Below are positions 8,467 to 19,000 of a DNA stretch of 64,000 bases, piece by piece. How positions within the stretch are numbered: position 1 is the first letter of the stretch; the number at the start of each line of letters is the position of its first letter. The notes below the pieces were generated by a model that was not told the origin of the DNA, did not search any database, and saw only the letters and a program-made list of their open reading frames with translations. This DNA is from FW021-bin31 sp964647485 (GTDB lineage: Bacteria > Bacteroidota > Bacteroidia > Chitinophagales > Chitinophagaceae), in NCBI GenBank assembly GCA_964647485.1, contig CAZYHV010000004.1, positions 62,001-126,000 on the forward strand. Reading direction: 5' to 3'. The translations under genes were made by a program, and so were the position numbers.

Positions 8467-8484
8467 AATATATTCCCCTCAAAA

Positions 8485-8973
8485 TTGATTGCTGATGTGG
8501 CTACCATCGAATTTGAATCCGGTGATAAAATAGATTTCAAACATAATTTTACGCTTTTCAAGCCAACCGTCACGCACGAAGGAGAAGCCGAACAAGTAGC
8601 CTTTGCAGTTGCAGCTACAGCAGGATCCTATGGTATTAGCATTATCTCTGTCATTGATGATGGTCCGGGCACTTATTCCTATGATGAGAACTTTGATGAA
8701 GATGGTAATAAAGAAGGAGCGTTGATTCAGTTTTCAAATTATGAGGAGAATAATGTAGAAACTTTTGTGCCCTTTTATTTACCAGAAAAAACAATGGGTA
8801 AGACAAAATTAACGATTACTTCTTTGACTAAAGATCATGTTAAAGCTACTTTTTCCGCCACTTTGTATAATATAAATACCGGGGAGAAAGTGATTATAAA
8901 AGATGGAAAATTGAACAGTAAAATCAATCGGAAAGAAATAGATGAAGCTATAGGTGAAACAGAAATAATATAA
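8485..8973 (+). CDS. paralogous lipoprotein domain without signal peptide (copy 4, probable remnant)
   Basis: An open frame of 162 residues that can only start at a TTG (8485) or another non-ATG codon. It begins directly in the conserved beta domain (ADVATIEFESGDKIDF) and ends LTITSLTKDHVKATFSATLYN and KDGKLNSKIN, matching the lipoproteins at 4810, 6604 and 7243. The signal peptide, lipobox and linker are all missing. The frame is the same as that of the collagen-like gene, whose TGA at 8464-8466 lies only 18 bp upstream. The simplest reading is a copy that lost its 5' end by deletion. The long open frame argues that the loss is recent or that it is still expressed. Readthrough fusion is possible but unsupported. 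Confidence 0.55.
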   Translation: MIADVATIEFESGDKIDFKHNFTLFKPTVTHEGEAEQVAFAVAATAGSYGISIISVIDDGPGTYSYDENFDEDGNKEGALIQFSNYEENNVETFVPFYLPEKTMGKTKLTITSLTKDHVKATFSATLYNINTGEKVIIKDGKLNSKINRKEIDEAIGETEII

Positions 8974-8984
8974 AAGATAAACTT

Positions 8985-9557
8985 ATGAAAAATCTAAAAA
9001 CAATCAGTCTATTATTGATAGCAAGTATTTTGCTTTTTTCTTGTGGTGAAAATGAGAAGAAAAGCTCAAATAAATCTGAAGGGTTAGAGATGGCAAATCT
9101 TCTGACGGAAGAACTGGTAAGGACAACATTCAATGTGTATGATACCGTAACCTTAGAACCGGATTTTGGAACGGTGGCTAAAAATTACATTCAATATAAA
9201 TGGCAAATAGATAGCTCAGAGAACGTACTATACTATTATTCTGTTACCCTCAACTTCGCCAAGGGAGAGCCGAGTACCTCATCACAGTTAGAGGCTATGT
9301 GGAACAGCCAAAATGAAGGGGTCTATAAGGATAAGGATATGGAAGAAGTGTCCGGGATAGGTCAAAAAGCCAGTTGGAGTACGCTGGGAGGAGGACAATT
9401 GAGAGTGGTTTCTGATAGGTATATGTTTTACCTCAGCCTGTCCGGTAAAAGGATGGAGGTAGATATCGGAGATTTTAATACGACAACAGAATGGTCCAAA
9501 GAATATAGGATAGAGAAAGGCACTTCCTTGGCAAAAGAGATTATTACAAAGTTGTAA
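8985..9557 (+). CDS. lipoprotein of unknown function
   Basis: A 190-residue lipoprotein (lipobox LFSC, Cys20) with a Lys/Ser/Glu-rich linker. The mature part has a mixed alpha/beta look: LLTEELVRTTF, a central paired-strand region (YIQYKWQIDSSENVLYYYSV), then GIGQKASWSTLGGGQLRVVSDRYMFYLSL and an amphipathic C-terminal helix. The GIGQKA...LRVVSDRYMF pattern resembles small secreted lipoproteins that sense or bind at the envelope, but I cannot name the family. It follows the signal-less paralogue by 11 bp and so belongs to the same transcription unit. Confidence 0.72.
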   Translation: MKNLKTISLLLIASILLFSCGENEKKSSNKSEGLEMANLLTEELVRTTFNVYDTVTLEPDFGTVAKNYIQYKWQIDSSENVLYYYSVTLNFAKGEPSTSSQLEAMWNSQNEGVYKDKDMEEVSGIGQKASWSTLGGGQLRVVSDRYMFYLSLSGKRMEVDIGDFNTTTEWSKEYRIEKGTSLAKEIITKL

Positions 9558-9702
9558 AAGTCATATAATTAAAACCCAAAACATCAACAAATGGGAATAA
9601 TCAATCAATTTTCCTGTATTCTACTTCTTTTTTAAAACGAACTCTATTATACATGAGTTTTTAAAGGGTCATAAAAAACAATAGACTCAAAATTAATCGC
9701 TT

Positions 9703-11232
9703 ATGAATCGTTCAATACAATCTTTATCAAAACTCATAGGGATTTTTGCAATCTGTATCTTTTCTTTGATGGGTTGTTTAGAGGAAGGAAACCTGGAAGG
9801 AAACCTGAAAAATCTTCGGCTTGTCATAGTACCCTCAGTTCAGGAAGTCAAAGCCGGAGATACCGTGCATTTCGATATTCTTCTTGCGGGAGAGATTGTA
9901 GAAGCTGATTTGTATATAAATGATGAAAAAATATCTAATACCAGTTATACATTTACTCCTCAAGCACCTCCTTACCGTGTTTATGCAAAAAAGGCCGGTT
10001 ATCTCAACAGTGATACCTTGGAAATAAACGTGGGAGAAGCGAAGGAACCTCAATTGCTGTTAAGTGCTTCAGAAACGGAAATTTCAATAGGAGAAACTAT
10101 CACCTTTAGAGCATATTATGAACAGAAAGGGGATTCAATCCTTGCAGAGATTGTTAACTTTTACATTGATGGAATAAAAGTCTTAGGCAATAAATTTACT
10201 TTTAAAAATAAAGGAAACTATGAAGTTATTGCCAAACAAGCAGGCTATCAAGATAGCGACCCATTGAACATATCAGTTACTGCTGCCCCCTATTCTAAGA
10301 ATATTTTTGTAGTTGGGTTTGAAGAAATAGGATCTTCTTCAAAGGCTATACTTTGGGAAAATAATGCTTCCGGCTCAACAACCCTGGGAGCCGGAGTGGC
10401 AACTGATGTATTTAATTATAATGGAACGCTCTACATATCCGGTTATGTAGAAAATCATATCAACCAAACCTATGCCGCCAAATATTGGAAAGATGCTAAG
10501 GAAGCGGTTCTGAATTCGGAAGGTGCACGAGCTAATTCAGTTTTTGTTGAGCCGAAAAATGGTCAGGTATTTATAGCCGGAAATGTGGGAAAAGAAGCCG
10601 TCTATTGGCAGAATGGTACCCTCAAGACGCTGTATAAATTTGGGGAAATAAATTCTACCGTCACGGATATAAAATTTCAGAACGGAAGGATATATGCAAC
10701 AGGGAATATCATTGAAAACGGACAGTCTGAGGCTACCATTTGGGCATTTGGCGATCTCTGGGGTTTGGATTACGATGGTACATCTATTGCGAATGCCATA
10801 GCCGTCAAAGATGGAGATTATTTTATAGCCGGAAGGAATAGTTCTTTCAACGCCGTTTATTGGGGGCCAAATGGCGAAATGCAACTGTCCCCTCAAAGTC
10901 TTCTTTCCGAAGCTAAAGACATTGCTTTAGAAGGCAATAATGTCTACGTTGTCGGAAATTATATCGCTTCCAATGAAAGCGAGAATGGGGTCATATGGAT
11001 AAATGGCAACATGAACATACTGAATAGCACCGATAAAGAAGGAGGCGCCAATGCCGTAATCCTTTCCTCTGACGGAACGATCTATGTGGCCGGTTGGATA
11101 GCTCCTCATTCTTACGATGATAGAACAGCGGTGTACTGGCAAGTAGATGCTTCGGGAAAGGTAATCAAAACCGTAGAACTAACGGACGGCAGCAAAAATG
11201 CAGAAGCAACAGGAATTACGTTAGAAGAGTAA
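9703..11232 (+). CDS. lipoprotein with two Ig-like domains and a beta-propeller-like repeat domain
   Basis: A 509-residue lipoprotein (lipobox LMGC, Cys25). Residues ~40-108 and ~120-200 are two related Ig-like units, each with a Ile/Val-x-x-Gly-(Asp/Glu)-Thr-(Val/Ile) core and each ending YxVxAKxAGYxxSDxLxIxV. Residues ~205-505 hold repeats of about 40-50 residues with the pattern IxVxGxxxxxxxxxAVYWxNG, typical of propeller blades in secreted Bacteroidota proteins. The gene starts 145 bp after the previous lipoprotein and 60 bp before the barrel gene. Probable role: protein or glycan binding at the surface. No catalytic site is seen. Confidence 0.75.
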   Translation: MNRSIQSLSKLIGIFAICIFSLMGCLEEGNLEGNLKNLRLVIVPSVQEVKAGDTVHFDILLAGEIVEADLYINDEKISNTSYTFTPQAPPYRVYAKKAGYLNSDTLEINVGEAKEPQLLLSASETEISIGETITFRAYYEQKGDSILAEIVNFYIDGIKVLGNKFTFKNKGNYEVIAKQAGYQDSDPLNISVTAAPYSKNIFVVGFEEIGSSSKAILWENNASGSTTLGAGVATDVFNYNGTLYISGYVENHINQTYAAKYWKDAKEAVLNSEGARANSVFVEPKNGQVFIAGNVGKEAVYWQNGTLKTLYKFGEINSTVTDIKFQNGRIYATGNIIENGQSEATIWAFGDLWGLDYDGTSIANAIAVKDGDYFIAGRNSSFNAVYWGPNGEMQLSPQSLLSEAKDIALEGNNVYVVGNYIASNESENGVIWINGNMNILNSTDKEGGANAVILSSDGTIYVAGWIAPHSYDDRTAVYWQVDASGKVIKTVELTDGSKNAEATGITLEE

Positions 11233-11292
11233 ATGGATTTAAATAGCTAATTCTATACCTATAAATTAATCTTGGAAAGAAAACGCTTAAAG

Positions 11293-13014
11293 ATGAAAAC
11301 AAGATATATCCTAATAATACTTATTATCTCGTTGTTTGGAATCAAAATGGCGAATGCACAGGATATTGGCAATTTAAGCAGCCAGGATCCTTTTACCATT
11401 CATGGCAGCATCGGGGGAGGCTCGACCTTTTTCTCCTCCAATGGCGACCAAATGACAAGAGATCCATTTTCCTGGAATCTGCATGGAAGCCTGACACCCT
11501 CTTTTTATGGTTTTGCTATTCCTTTGTCTTTTTCAGTCACGCAATTCTCTAAAAGCTATACCACCCCTTTTTCTCAATTTGGATTAAGTCCTACTTATAA
11601 ATGGGTCAAATTGCATTTAGGATATAGAAGTATGTCTTTTTCCCCTTTTGTTTTCGATGGGCAAAGCTTCCTCGGAGTAGGGATAGAGCTAAATCCCCAC
11701 CATTTTTATTTTGCAGCTTTCTATGGTCGGTTAAATAAAGCTATCAGTATGGATACTACTCTGGACAGACACCTGGAGCCACAGTATGCAAGAAAAGGAT
11801 ATGGAGTTAAAATAGGATTAAAGAACGAAAAAAGAGAAATATATTTACAATATTTTCATGCAAGAGATGATACTGCTTCTATCCATCACTACAACGACAG
11901 TACCTCCTCTTTGATACCTGAATCTAACAACATACTTGGAGGATCTTGGAAGTTCCGGATCCTCAACATATTAAGTTTTTCGGGAGATGTCGCTGTCAGT
12001 TTATGGAACAGAGATATGGGTTATGCTACTGTAGACAGTATTGGAGACACAAAAATATCCGGTATAGCCAATAGTCTGGATGCAGACATTAGCTATGCCT
12101 CTTCTCTAAGCTGGTCAGGACAAGCACAGTTGGGATTGAATTTAAACCACCTGAATGCCATGCTGGGATACCGAAGGGTAGAGCCGGATTTTAAATCTCT
12201 GGGTATTCCCTATATGCTGAATGATATGGAAATGATTAATGCAAATGTCGGTACGAACTTGTTCAAAGGAAAGTTGAATATCAATGCAGGCTTTACTACA
12301 CAACACAATAACCTGCGGAATATGTTGAGCTCTCAATTGGTCTCTACAACGGGGAACCTCTCTGCCAATGCTTTTATAAGCCAACATTTTAACTTGAATG
12401 CTAACCTAACCACTGCCAAAGTCTTTCAAAAAGATGGTCTTGAAAAACTAACAGACTCTACACGGATGAACCAGATGATGCTGACCTTCGTGCTTAGCCC
12501 TTCGTTGAACTTTTCAGGAAACGGATTACAACATTCGGTAAGTGGAAGCTTAGCTTATACCAATCTTAATGATAAAAATCCCATGACGACCAAACAAGCC
12601 AGTGGAAAAAATATCAATACCTCGGCAAATTACTCCCTGTATCTATTACAAAAATTTGTCGGATTTTCTGCCGGCTTTCAATACAGTAAATACCAACAAA
12701 AAGAAAGCTCGTACAGCTCTCTCGGTGCGAATGTGGGAGCTAATACGCAATTGCTAAAATCCCGGGCATTGTCGCTTCAGGGGAGTGTGGGTTATTTTGT
12801 GAACAAAGCCTCTGATTCGCCTACCGGAAATAATATCACTTTTTCCTTTAATGGAAATTTTCGGGCCGGGAAGCACCATTCATTTGGAGCTTACGCCAGC
12901 TATGTGATTACTCCCCCTGTCAATTTGAATCCGTTGAATGATATTTATAAGGTGCCTTATGCGGTAAACAGTAAAATACTGTCCGGCGGGCTCAACTATT
13001 CCTATAATTTTTAA
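11293..13014 (+). CDS. large outer-membrane beta-barrel protein
   Basis: A 573-residue protein. I place the start at the ATG at 11293, in front of a clean signal peptide (MKTRYILIILIISLFGIKMANAQ); the longer frame from a TTG at 11272 would only add a charged heptapeptide. The mature part is all beta: many aromatic-flanked strands about ten residues long with polar turns, ending GGLNYSYNF, a terminal aromatic signature for barrel insertion by BAM. I do not recognise it as a SusC, TonB receptor or PorP/SprF protein. It lies 11 bp before the giant-protein gene, so the two are translationally close; a dedicated partner for export or anchoring is an inference. Confidence 0.75.
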   Translation: MKTRYILIILIISLFGIKMANAQDIGNLSSQDPFTIHGSIGGGSTFFSSNGDQMTRDPFSWNLHGSLTPSFYGFAIPLSFSVTQFSKSYTTPFSQFGLSPTYKWVKLHLGYRSMSFSPFVFDGQSFLGVGIELNPHHFYFAAFYGRLNKAISMDTTLDRHLEPQYARKGYGVKIGLKNEKREIYLQYFHARDDTASIHHYNDSTSSLIPESNNILGGSWKFRILNILSFSGDVAVSLWNRDMGYATVDSIGDTKISGIANSLDADISYASSLSWSGQAQLGLNLNHLNAMLGYRRVEPDFKSLGIPYMLNDMEMINANVGTNLFKGKLNINAGFTTQHNNLRNMLSSQLVSTTGNLSANAFISQHFNLNANLTTAKVFQKDGLEKLTDSTRMNQMMLTFVLSPSLNFSGNGLQHSVSGSLAYTNLNDKNPMTTKQASGKNINTSANYSLYLLQKFVGFSAGFQYSKYQQKESSYSSLGANVGANTQLLKSRALSLQGSVGYFVNKASDSPTGNNITFSFNGNFRAGKHHSFGAYASYVITPPVNLNPLNDIYKVPYAVNSKILSGGLNYSYNF

Positions 13015-13025
13015 ACTGTTACACA

Positions 13026-16000
13026 ATGAAAAGTCTTTCTTTCAAAATAAAGGATATTCACACCCAATTATGGAGAATTTGTGTTTTGATTATTGCTTTG
13101 GGAATGATAAACAGCCAAACTGTTTCTGCACAATATCCGGTAAAAGTGAACGTACAGATCAGGCAACCGGTATCTCCCTATTTGCCTCAGTTATTGGGGG
13201 AGCTCCAGGAAGGGAAAGCAGGAACTATGACCGAAGACCTTACAGATCGATTACAAATCATTTTACAAAATTCCGGAAGTACACCTAAGAATATAAAATT
13301 AAGCGGAAAAATAGAGCGCCTTTCTCCGGCGCCCATGAGTATTTCCTTACGACCCGGGTTTGCACCTCCCCACCCTATTACCATGAATCCAAGTCAGATG
13401 ATTCAAGCGGATAAGCCTTTATTAAACGATGCTTTTGGAGGGTTTAATAAAAGTGATTTAATCTTCAATAACACGGGGATTTCCGAATTACGCCAAAATA
13501 CGATGAATTACAAATTGCCGGAAGGAACCTATCGCTTGTGTATTTCTGCTTTTGATTATAATAAAGTAGGCATGACCGGCCCACTGTCAGCTCCGGGAAC
13601 GGGTTGCGCTACTTTCATGATATGTTATTCGGTCTCTGCACCACAAATTATTCAGCCGGTTTCTACCATGGGATTCAATAGTAACAATGATTTTCAACCC
13701 TTTACTCCCCATTCTTCACAGGTACAGTTTACATGGACGCCCCCTGCTTCTACCTGTGGATTGCCTATTGGTGCGATGACTTACAATCTGAGTATTCGAC
13801 CTGTATTTCCCGGACAAACCATAAAAGATGCCCTGTTTAATCCTCCGGTTTTTCAAAAAGAAAATATTCATTCCACTACCTTTTTATTGGATACACTACG
13901 CTATCCAAACGTCCTAAGAAGTAATAAAAATTACATCTTTAGGGTAAAGGCAAACTTTACACCCATGCCCAATAGCCCGCTGGAGTTGGATAATAGAGGA
14001 TATAGCCAGATTGGCGCTTTTGCTTTCAATCCCTCCCAAGCTCCTTCCAATGTTGATGAAACAGGAGAATTAGTGACTTCTAAAGGCGATACCTTACCAA
14101 AAGTGGAAACCGTCATCAAAGGGAAACTAACGTATCGCTTTGGAGATCATTCGGTAGATAGCCTATTTCCTTTAGCCAATCAAAAGGTGTATATCAAAAG
14201 AGTATATGCCAAAACAAGCAAAGATGCTGATGGAGTAACACATTTTAATCCACTCACTGAAACGGAGCAAAACAGTATGCCCGCCTACCCCGAAATGTTA
14301 GACGGTCAACTGACAGAAACAGATGAAAATGGGCACTTTCAACTCAAGGTGGGAATGACGGAAATGGATGAAGCAGGTTTGCTTACCGGATCAGAATGGC
14401 AAAATTTGTTTACCGTTCAATATGACGGGAATAATCAAATGTTGCCGGAAAATATACAGCCTGATATTCCGGATGCTTTAAAAATATTGGAAGGGAAAAT
14501 GGTTCAACTGTATAAAATAGAAATAGCCAATCCATTTTTCAAACCCTCAGAAGAATATGTGCAAATTTCTCCCGGCGGAGAAAAAAATTTGAATAATGTC
14601 GTGGTGGAAGCCAACAGCTATACTTTAAAAGTGAATGTAAGAGAAGTAGTGGCGGCTCAAGAAGAAGCAATACTTACCCGGGATGTGGAAAAAATGAAAG
14701 GAGATTTTGTGGGAGATGCTGTTGTTAAGCTTTACCGATTGACCCGGAATAAAACAAAGCCCGAATTATCTATTCCTTATTATGAAGGGGATTTATTGGA
14801 AGAAGCCGATTGGAAGGAAGAAGGAGATAAAGTTTTAATTGCAAGTAGGAAGACCCCGAATCCTAATTCGGAAACGGCTCAACCGGAAGATTATGAAGTG
14901 AGTTTTCCCCGGTTGTTTAAGCATCCCAAAGGCGAGTTGTACGACTATATTGTCTGCTTAGAGGATGGAAAAGGCTCTTTAAGAATACCCATTAATAATA
15001 ATGCGACAAATAACCCACCGGTGCCGGCAAGCAGTGGAATATGGGCTACTTTTGATGACTTGAACTATGGAAAACCAACGATCTTGGAACAGGGAAGTCA
15101 AAATCATCCGGCTCGTTCTGATTTTAATTTTAAAAAGGGAAAGAAGTTGAATTTACAGGATGCCAATCCGTCTTTGCCAAATACAGAAAATGCATTACCT
15201 CCGGGAGACAGATTGCCCGGACATGGTCCCCATGTTGGGATGCTATCACCAAATTTGTTTCCGACCGAAAAAGGTCTTTCAACTACTGCACTTTCGGCGC
15301 CTGATGCAGAAAATTCAAATGTTAATGGAAATGTGGACTATAAGGATAAATGGCGTTCATGGAATTATAATGGAAAGGCAGAGGTAGCCTATTTAACCCT
15401 TGAAAAGGAATTGGCAGAACCTCCCCATACGGTGGTTACAGGGAAATTGGAATATAAGTTTAAGGGAGATCCTTCTATCCCCGGACAACCCTATGCCAAT
15501 ATGCCGGTAAAATTAATGATGTTTTACGTAAAACCGGATCAAACGCAAGCTCTGAGTCCGAGAAGTAACGATAATAGTTCAGAAGAAAGTCAATCTCTGA
15601 TCCATCTCAGGAATAGTGGTTATTATTCGGAAGTGGCAACCACCTATGCCAATCAAGATTGGTCAGAAGGCACAGAAGTAAGCGTTCCAACCGATCAACA
15701 TAGTAATGGGGCTGAAAGAACCGTTTTCGAGGATCAGGGGAAGGTTTTACAAACGACAACTACTGATGCAGAAGGACATTTTGTTTTTGATTTTGAGAAT
15801 TTGGATAGTTCCAAGATCGTACACGGAACTCTTCAAATTGATGGTGAATATGAAAACGGAAATCCAGTTACTCATACAGAATCCGGTGAATTTGTTCGGG
15901 TGTACCGGGTGGTTCCTGCAGTAAACCAATATACAGCACCGGATGAAAATATTCCTGCCCAGCCTTGGGCGAATTATGATTGTGGAACACTGACAACCTT

Positions 16001-19000
16001 TGTACGTACTTTCAATTTGGAAGTAGCTGTGAAAGCGGAAAATACCATTCTTCAACAAAATGACATTCCGGTACAATTATATTTTAATCCTAATGCCAAT
16101 CCGACATATACTATCCCTACAAAACCGGGATTAGACTTGAATACCCCCACGGAAGTAAATGGAGAAGATTATGTCTTAATTCGCAAAGGGATGGCTGCCG
16201 AAAAGAAAGAAGAGACTTTTCAAAATGCTCCTCCACCGGGGCTGGGTTCTGTACTGGGATCTGCAGGATTGTCCGAGGGGAGTGATTATAGCACCCTTCC
16301 CGATAAAACGTATCGATTTAAGACCATTACATTCAAAGATTTAGTGATTAGTCAGAGTGCTGCAGATTACGGGCGTTTTTATTACATAGAAGCCGGAGGT
16401 AGCCCAACAGAACGAAAAGGAAACATAACCCTGGAAAGCGATTATTTATCTTATCCAAAAAATCAGATTTCAGATAATTGGGATTCGGACTTCTATCATT
16501 ATAGAGGTCAAAATGGGTTGGATGACCACTTAACTGCCATAACGAGAGCTTTAGAAAAACAAATCATTTTCAACAGTGAATATGATCCCAACAGGACGAT
16601 ACGCGTATATTTGGCTCCTGACTTGGAAGAGCCACGTATAGCAGGTAGGATAGTTGATGCGTTTACCACCCTTGGCGTTAGCGCATCTTGGGGAAGTGCT
16701 AAATTGAAAGTAAAGCAGATGAAATATGGTCGTAGTACAAGTTATGCTACCGGAGAGCCTGTAGAAACAGTAAGTGAGACACCTTATGAAATCAATAAAA
16801 CATATAATATTCCAACAGATGATTATGGTTACTTTGATTTTGAGGAATTTACAGAAGATTTTGAAAATAAAGATATTGTTTCCATAGAACCGATTGAGTT
16901 AATTATTGATGTTCCGGGGTATAACGATACAACCATACAACTCCCGCAGATGATGCACGAGGGGGAGCAAATCTATATGGATCCGATTATTGTTTCCCCT
17001 AAATGTTCGGGTTGTTACGGATTTGTTGCAGATAAAGACCATCCCGAACAAGGAGTCGCAGCACGTGTAAAAGTTCTGAAAAATGGACGATGGGTAGACA
17101 CCTATCCCTATGGAGGAGGAAACATCAAGGTGGATAGCAAGCTTCCATCTAACATGAACGAGACGATCATTCAGGCCGTCTTTGATTCTTACATGGGAAA
17201 TCCCGGCTATATTGATGATGGATTTCGTCCCGACTTGGGACAAAGTAGAATAAGTAACCTTTCAAATGTTTTAGAAGGACAGGTTCAGAGTAAATCACTG
17301 CAGGAAGAAGGAGTACTTCCTGGTCATGGACCGAATGTTTTAATGACTCATCTGTTTGAGTCTAATCCTCCGGGAGAAGGAGAATGGCAAACTTTTGGCG
17401 GGTTACAGGTGAAAGTAACTGATAACGGCGAAGTGAAAGAAGCTCGGATTGTAGAAGGAGCAAAAGGTGCAGGGAAGTGGAAAAGTTATGTCGCAGCCGT
17501 TAATAGTACAAATGAGAATCTCGACCAGGAAGCAACCTTATCTACTCCTACAGGCGTAACCCCTGTAGGAACGGTTGAATCAACAAAACGCATGCAGCGG
17601 TTTGATCTATCCATGCCTTTATTAAACACAGGAACAAAAATTGTTATTTTACCTTATGATCGTTCTTATATTCCTGATACCGTGGAGGTGAACTCCTACG
17701 AAGGTGAAGGTTTGGGAACTTTTTATCTAAAACGTCGAAAACACAAGGTAAAAGTTTCTTTAAGCATGAATACAGCCCCCGATGAGGTTCCTTCAGGTGC
17801 TATTGTATCTATTGACGGACTGGAAGAGGAAAAAGTGGTGGATGAATCTGGAAATGTTTACTTTGAATTTGTCAATAATTCCACAAATAATTTCACTCTT
17901 AGAGTTAGACCACAACAACCTGAAGCCGTTAAGAAGGGGTTGAAGTCACAGTCAATTGCTACTCCGGAACTTGATGAGGCATCCATGATTAATTTGGGAA
18001 TGGGTCAAACTTCTTCTTCGGAAGAAGAACCTCCAACCCTTTTTGTCCCCAAAACAGTTAATTTTACTAATAATGACGACAATGAGGAACATGTGATTGA
18101 GGTAACTGTAGATGAAGGGACTTCTATATCTGGTCGTGTAACTTTTGAGAATGATGGTACTCCTGTCGAAAATGCAGTCGTCTATCTAGATCAGGGACAA
18201 GGTATTCAAACAGCTGTAGTAACCGCTACAAATGAAAATGGAGATTATATTCTGGCCGGTATCCCTTTACCTGAAAATGAAGATGGAACTGTCATAGGAG
18301 AATTAAAAATCGGCACTTCATATTCGGATAAAGTACATTCTTACATAGGAGAAGTTAAAAACATTCCATATTCGGAAGCTTCGGAAGCTGTCAATTTCCA
18401 AATTAAGGAAATCGAGGATATCGATCTAACCCATTTATTGGGGATACCGGTTCGGCTGACGGTCGCAGAGAAAGAAGGCGAAGAAGGCTATAAAATATCA
18501 GGAGAGTTCTTCGATTTGCCGGAGAATGTCAATTTCTCTGTTAGCCATAATTCGGGTAGAGCAAGGCTGTCATTCGACAATATTTCAGTGACAGCCTCAA
18601 CATTAACTAACACCCGTGATATCCCTTTTGCTACACCGGTTGAGGATAAAATTTTATTAAATAATAAAAAATATCCTATTCAAGCCTTTGATGTCTTTAA
18701 TGCAGAACTGACTGCTCAACGTAGTAACGAAAGGTTAAAATTAGTAAAGAAAGAAATCGATACAATAGGGGTGCTGCGTGGCGCAGTTCGCATTGTGGAT
18801 AATTCCTTCAACTTCCCTTCCAGCTACATGACCATTTCTAATACCGATTTCTATCTGGGAAATTTTGGGGAGCAGGGAGGCCAATCAGATACAGACGATA
18901 GAGGAGAACTCTTGATGGCAAAACCTTTGTCAAAAGTGCAAACTTCATTTTTTACGTCCGTACAAAAAGTTGACGATAGATTAATTATTCCTGTATTTTC

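Noticed and set aside
8464..8484. Selenocysteine or programmed readthrough of the TGA between the collagen-like gene and the next frame
   Set aside because: The collagen-like protein ends with its family's usual C-terminus right at the stop, and I see no SECIS-like hairpin immediately after it; deletion of a signal sequence is simpler.
11293..13014. PorP/SprF-type partner of a gliding adhesin
   Set aside because: It is about twice the usual length, I see no PorP/SprF signature, and the adjacent giant protein lacks a recognisable type IX sorting domain.
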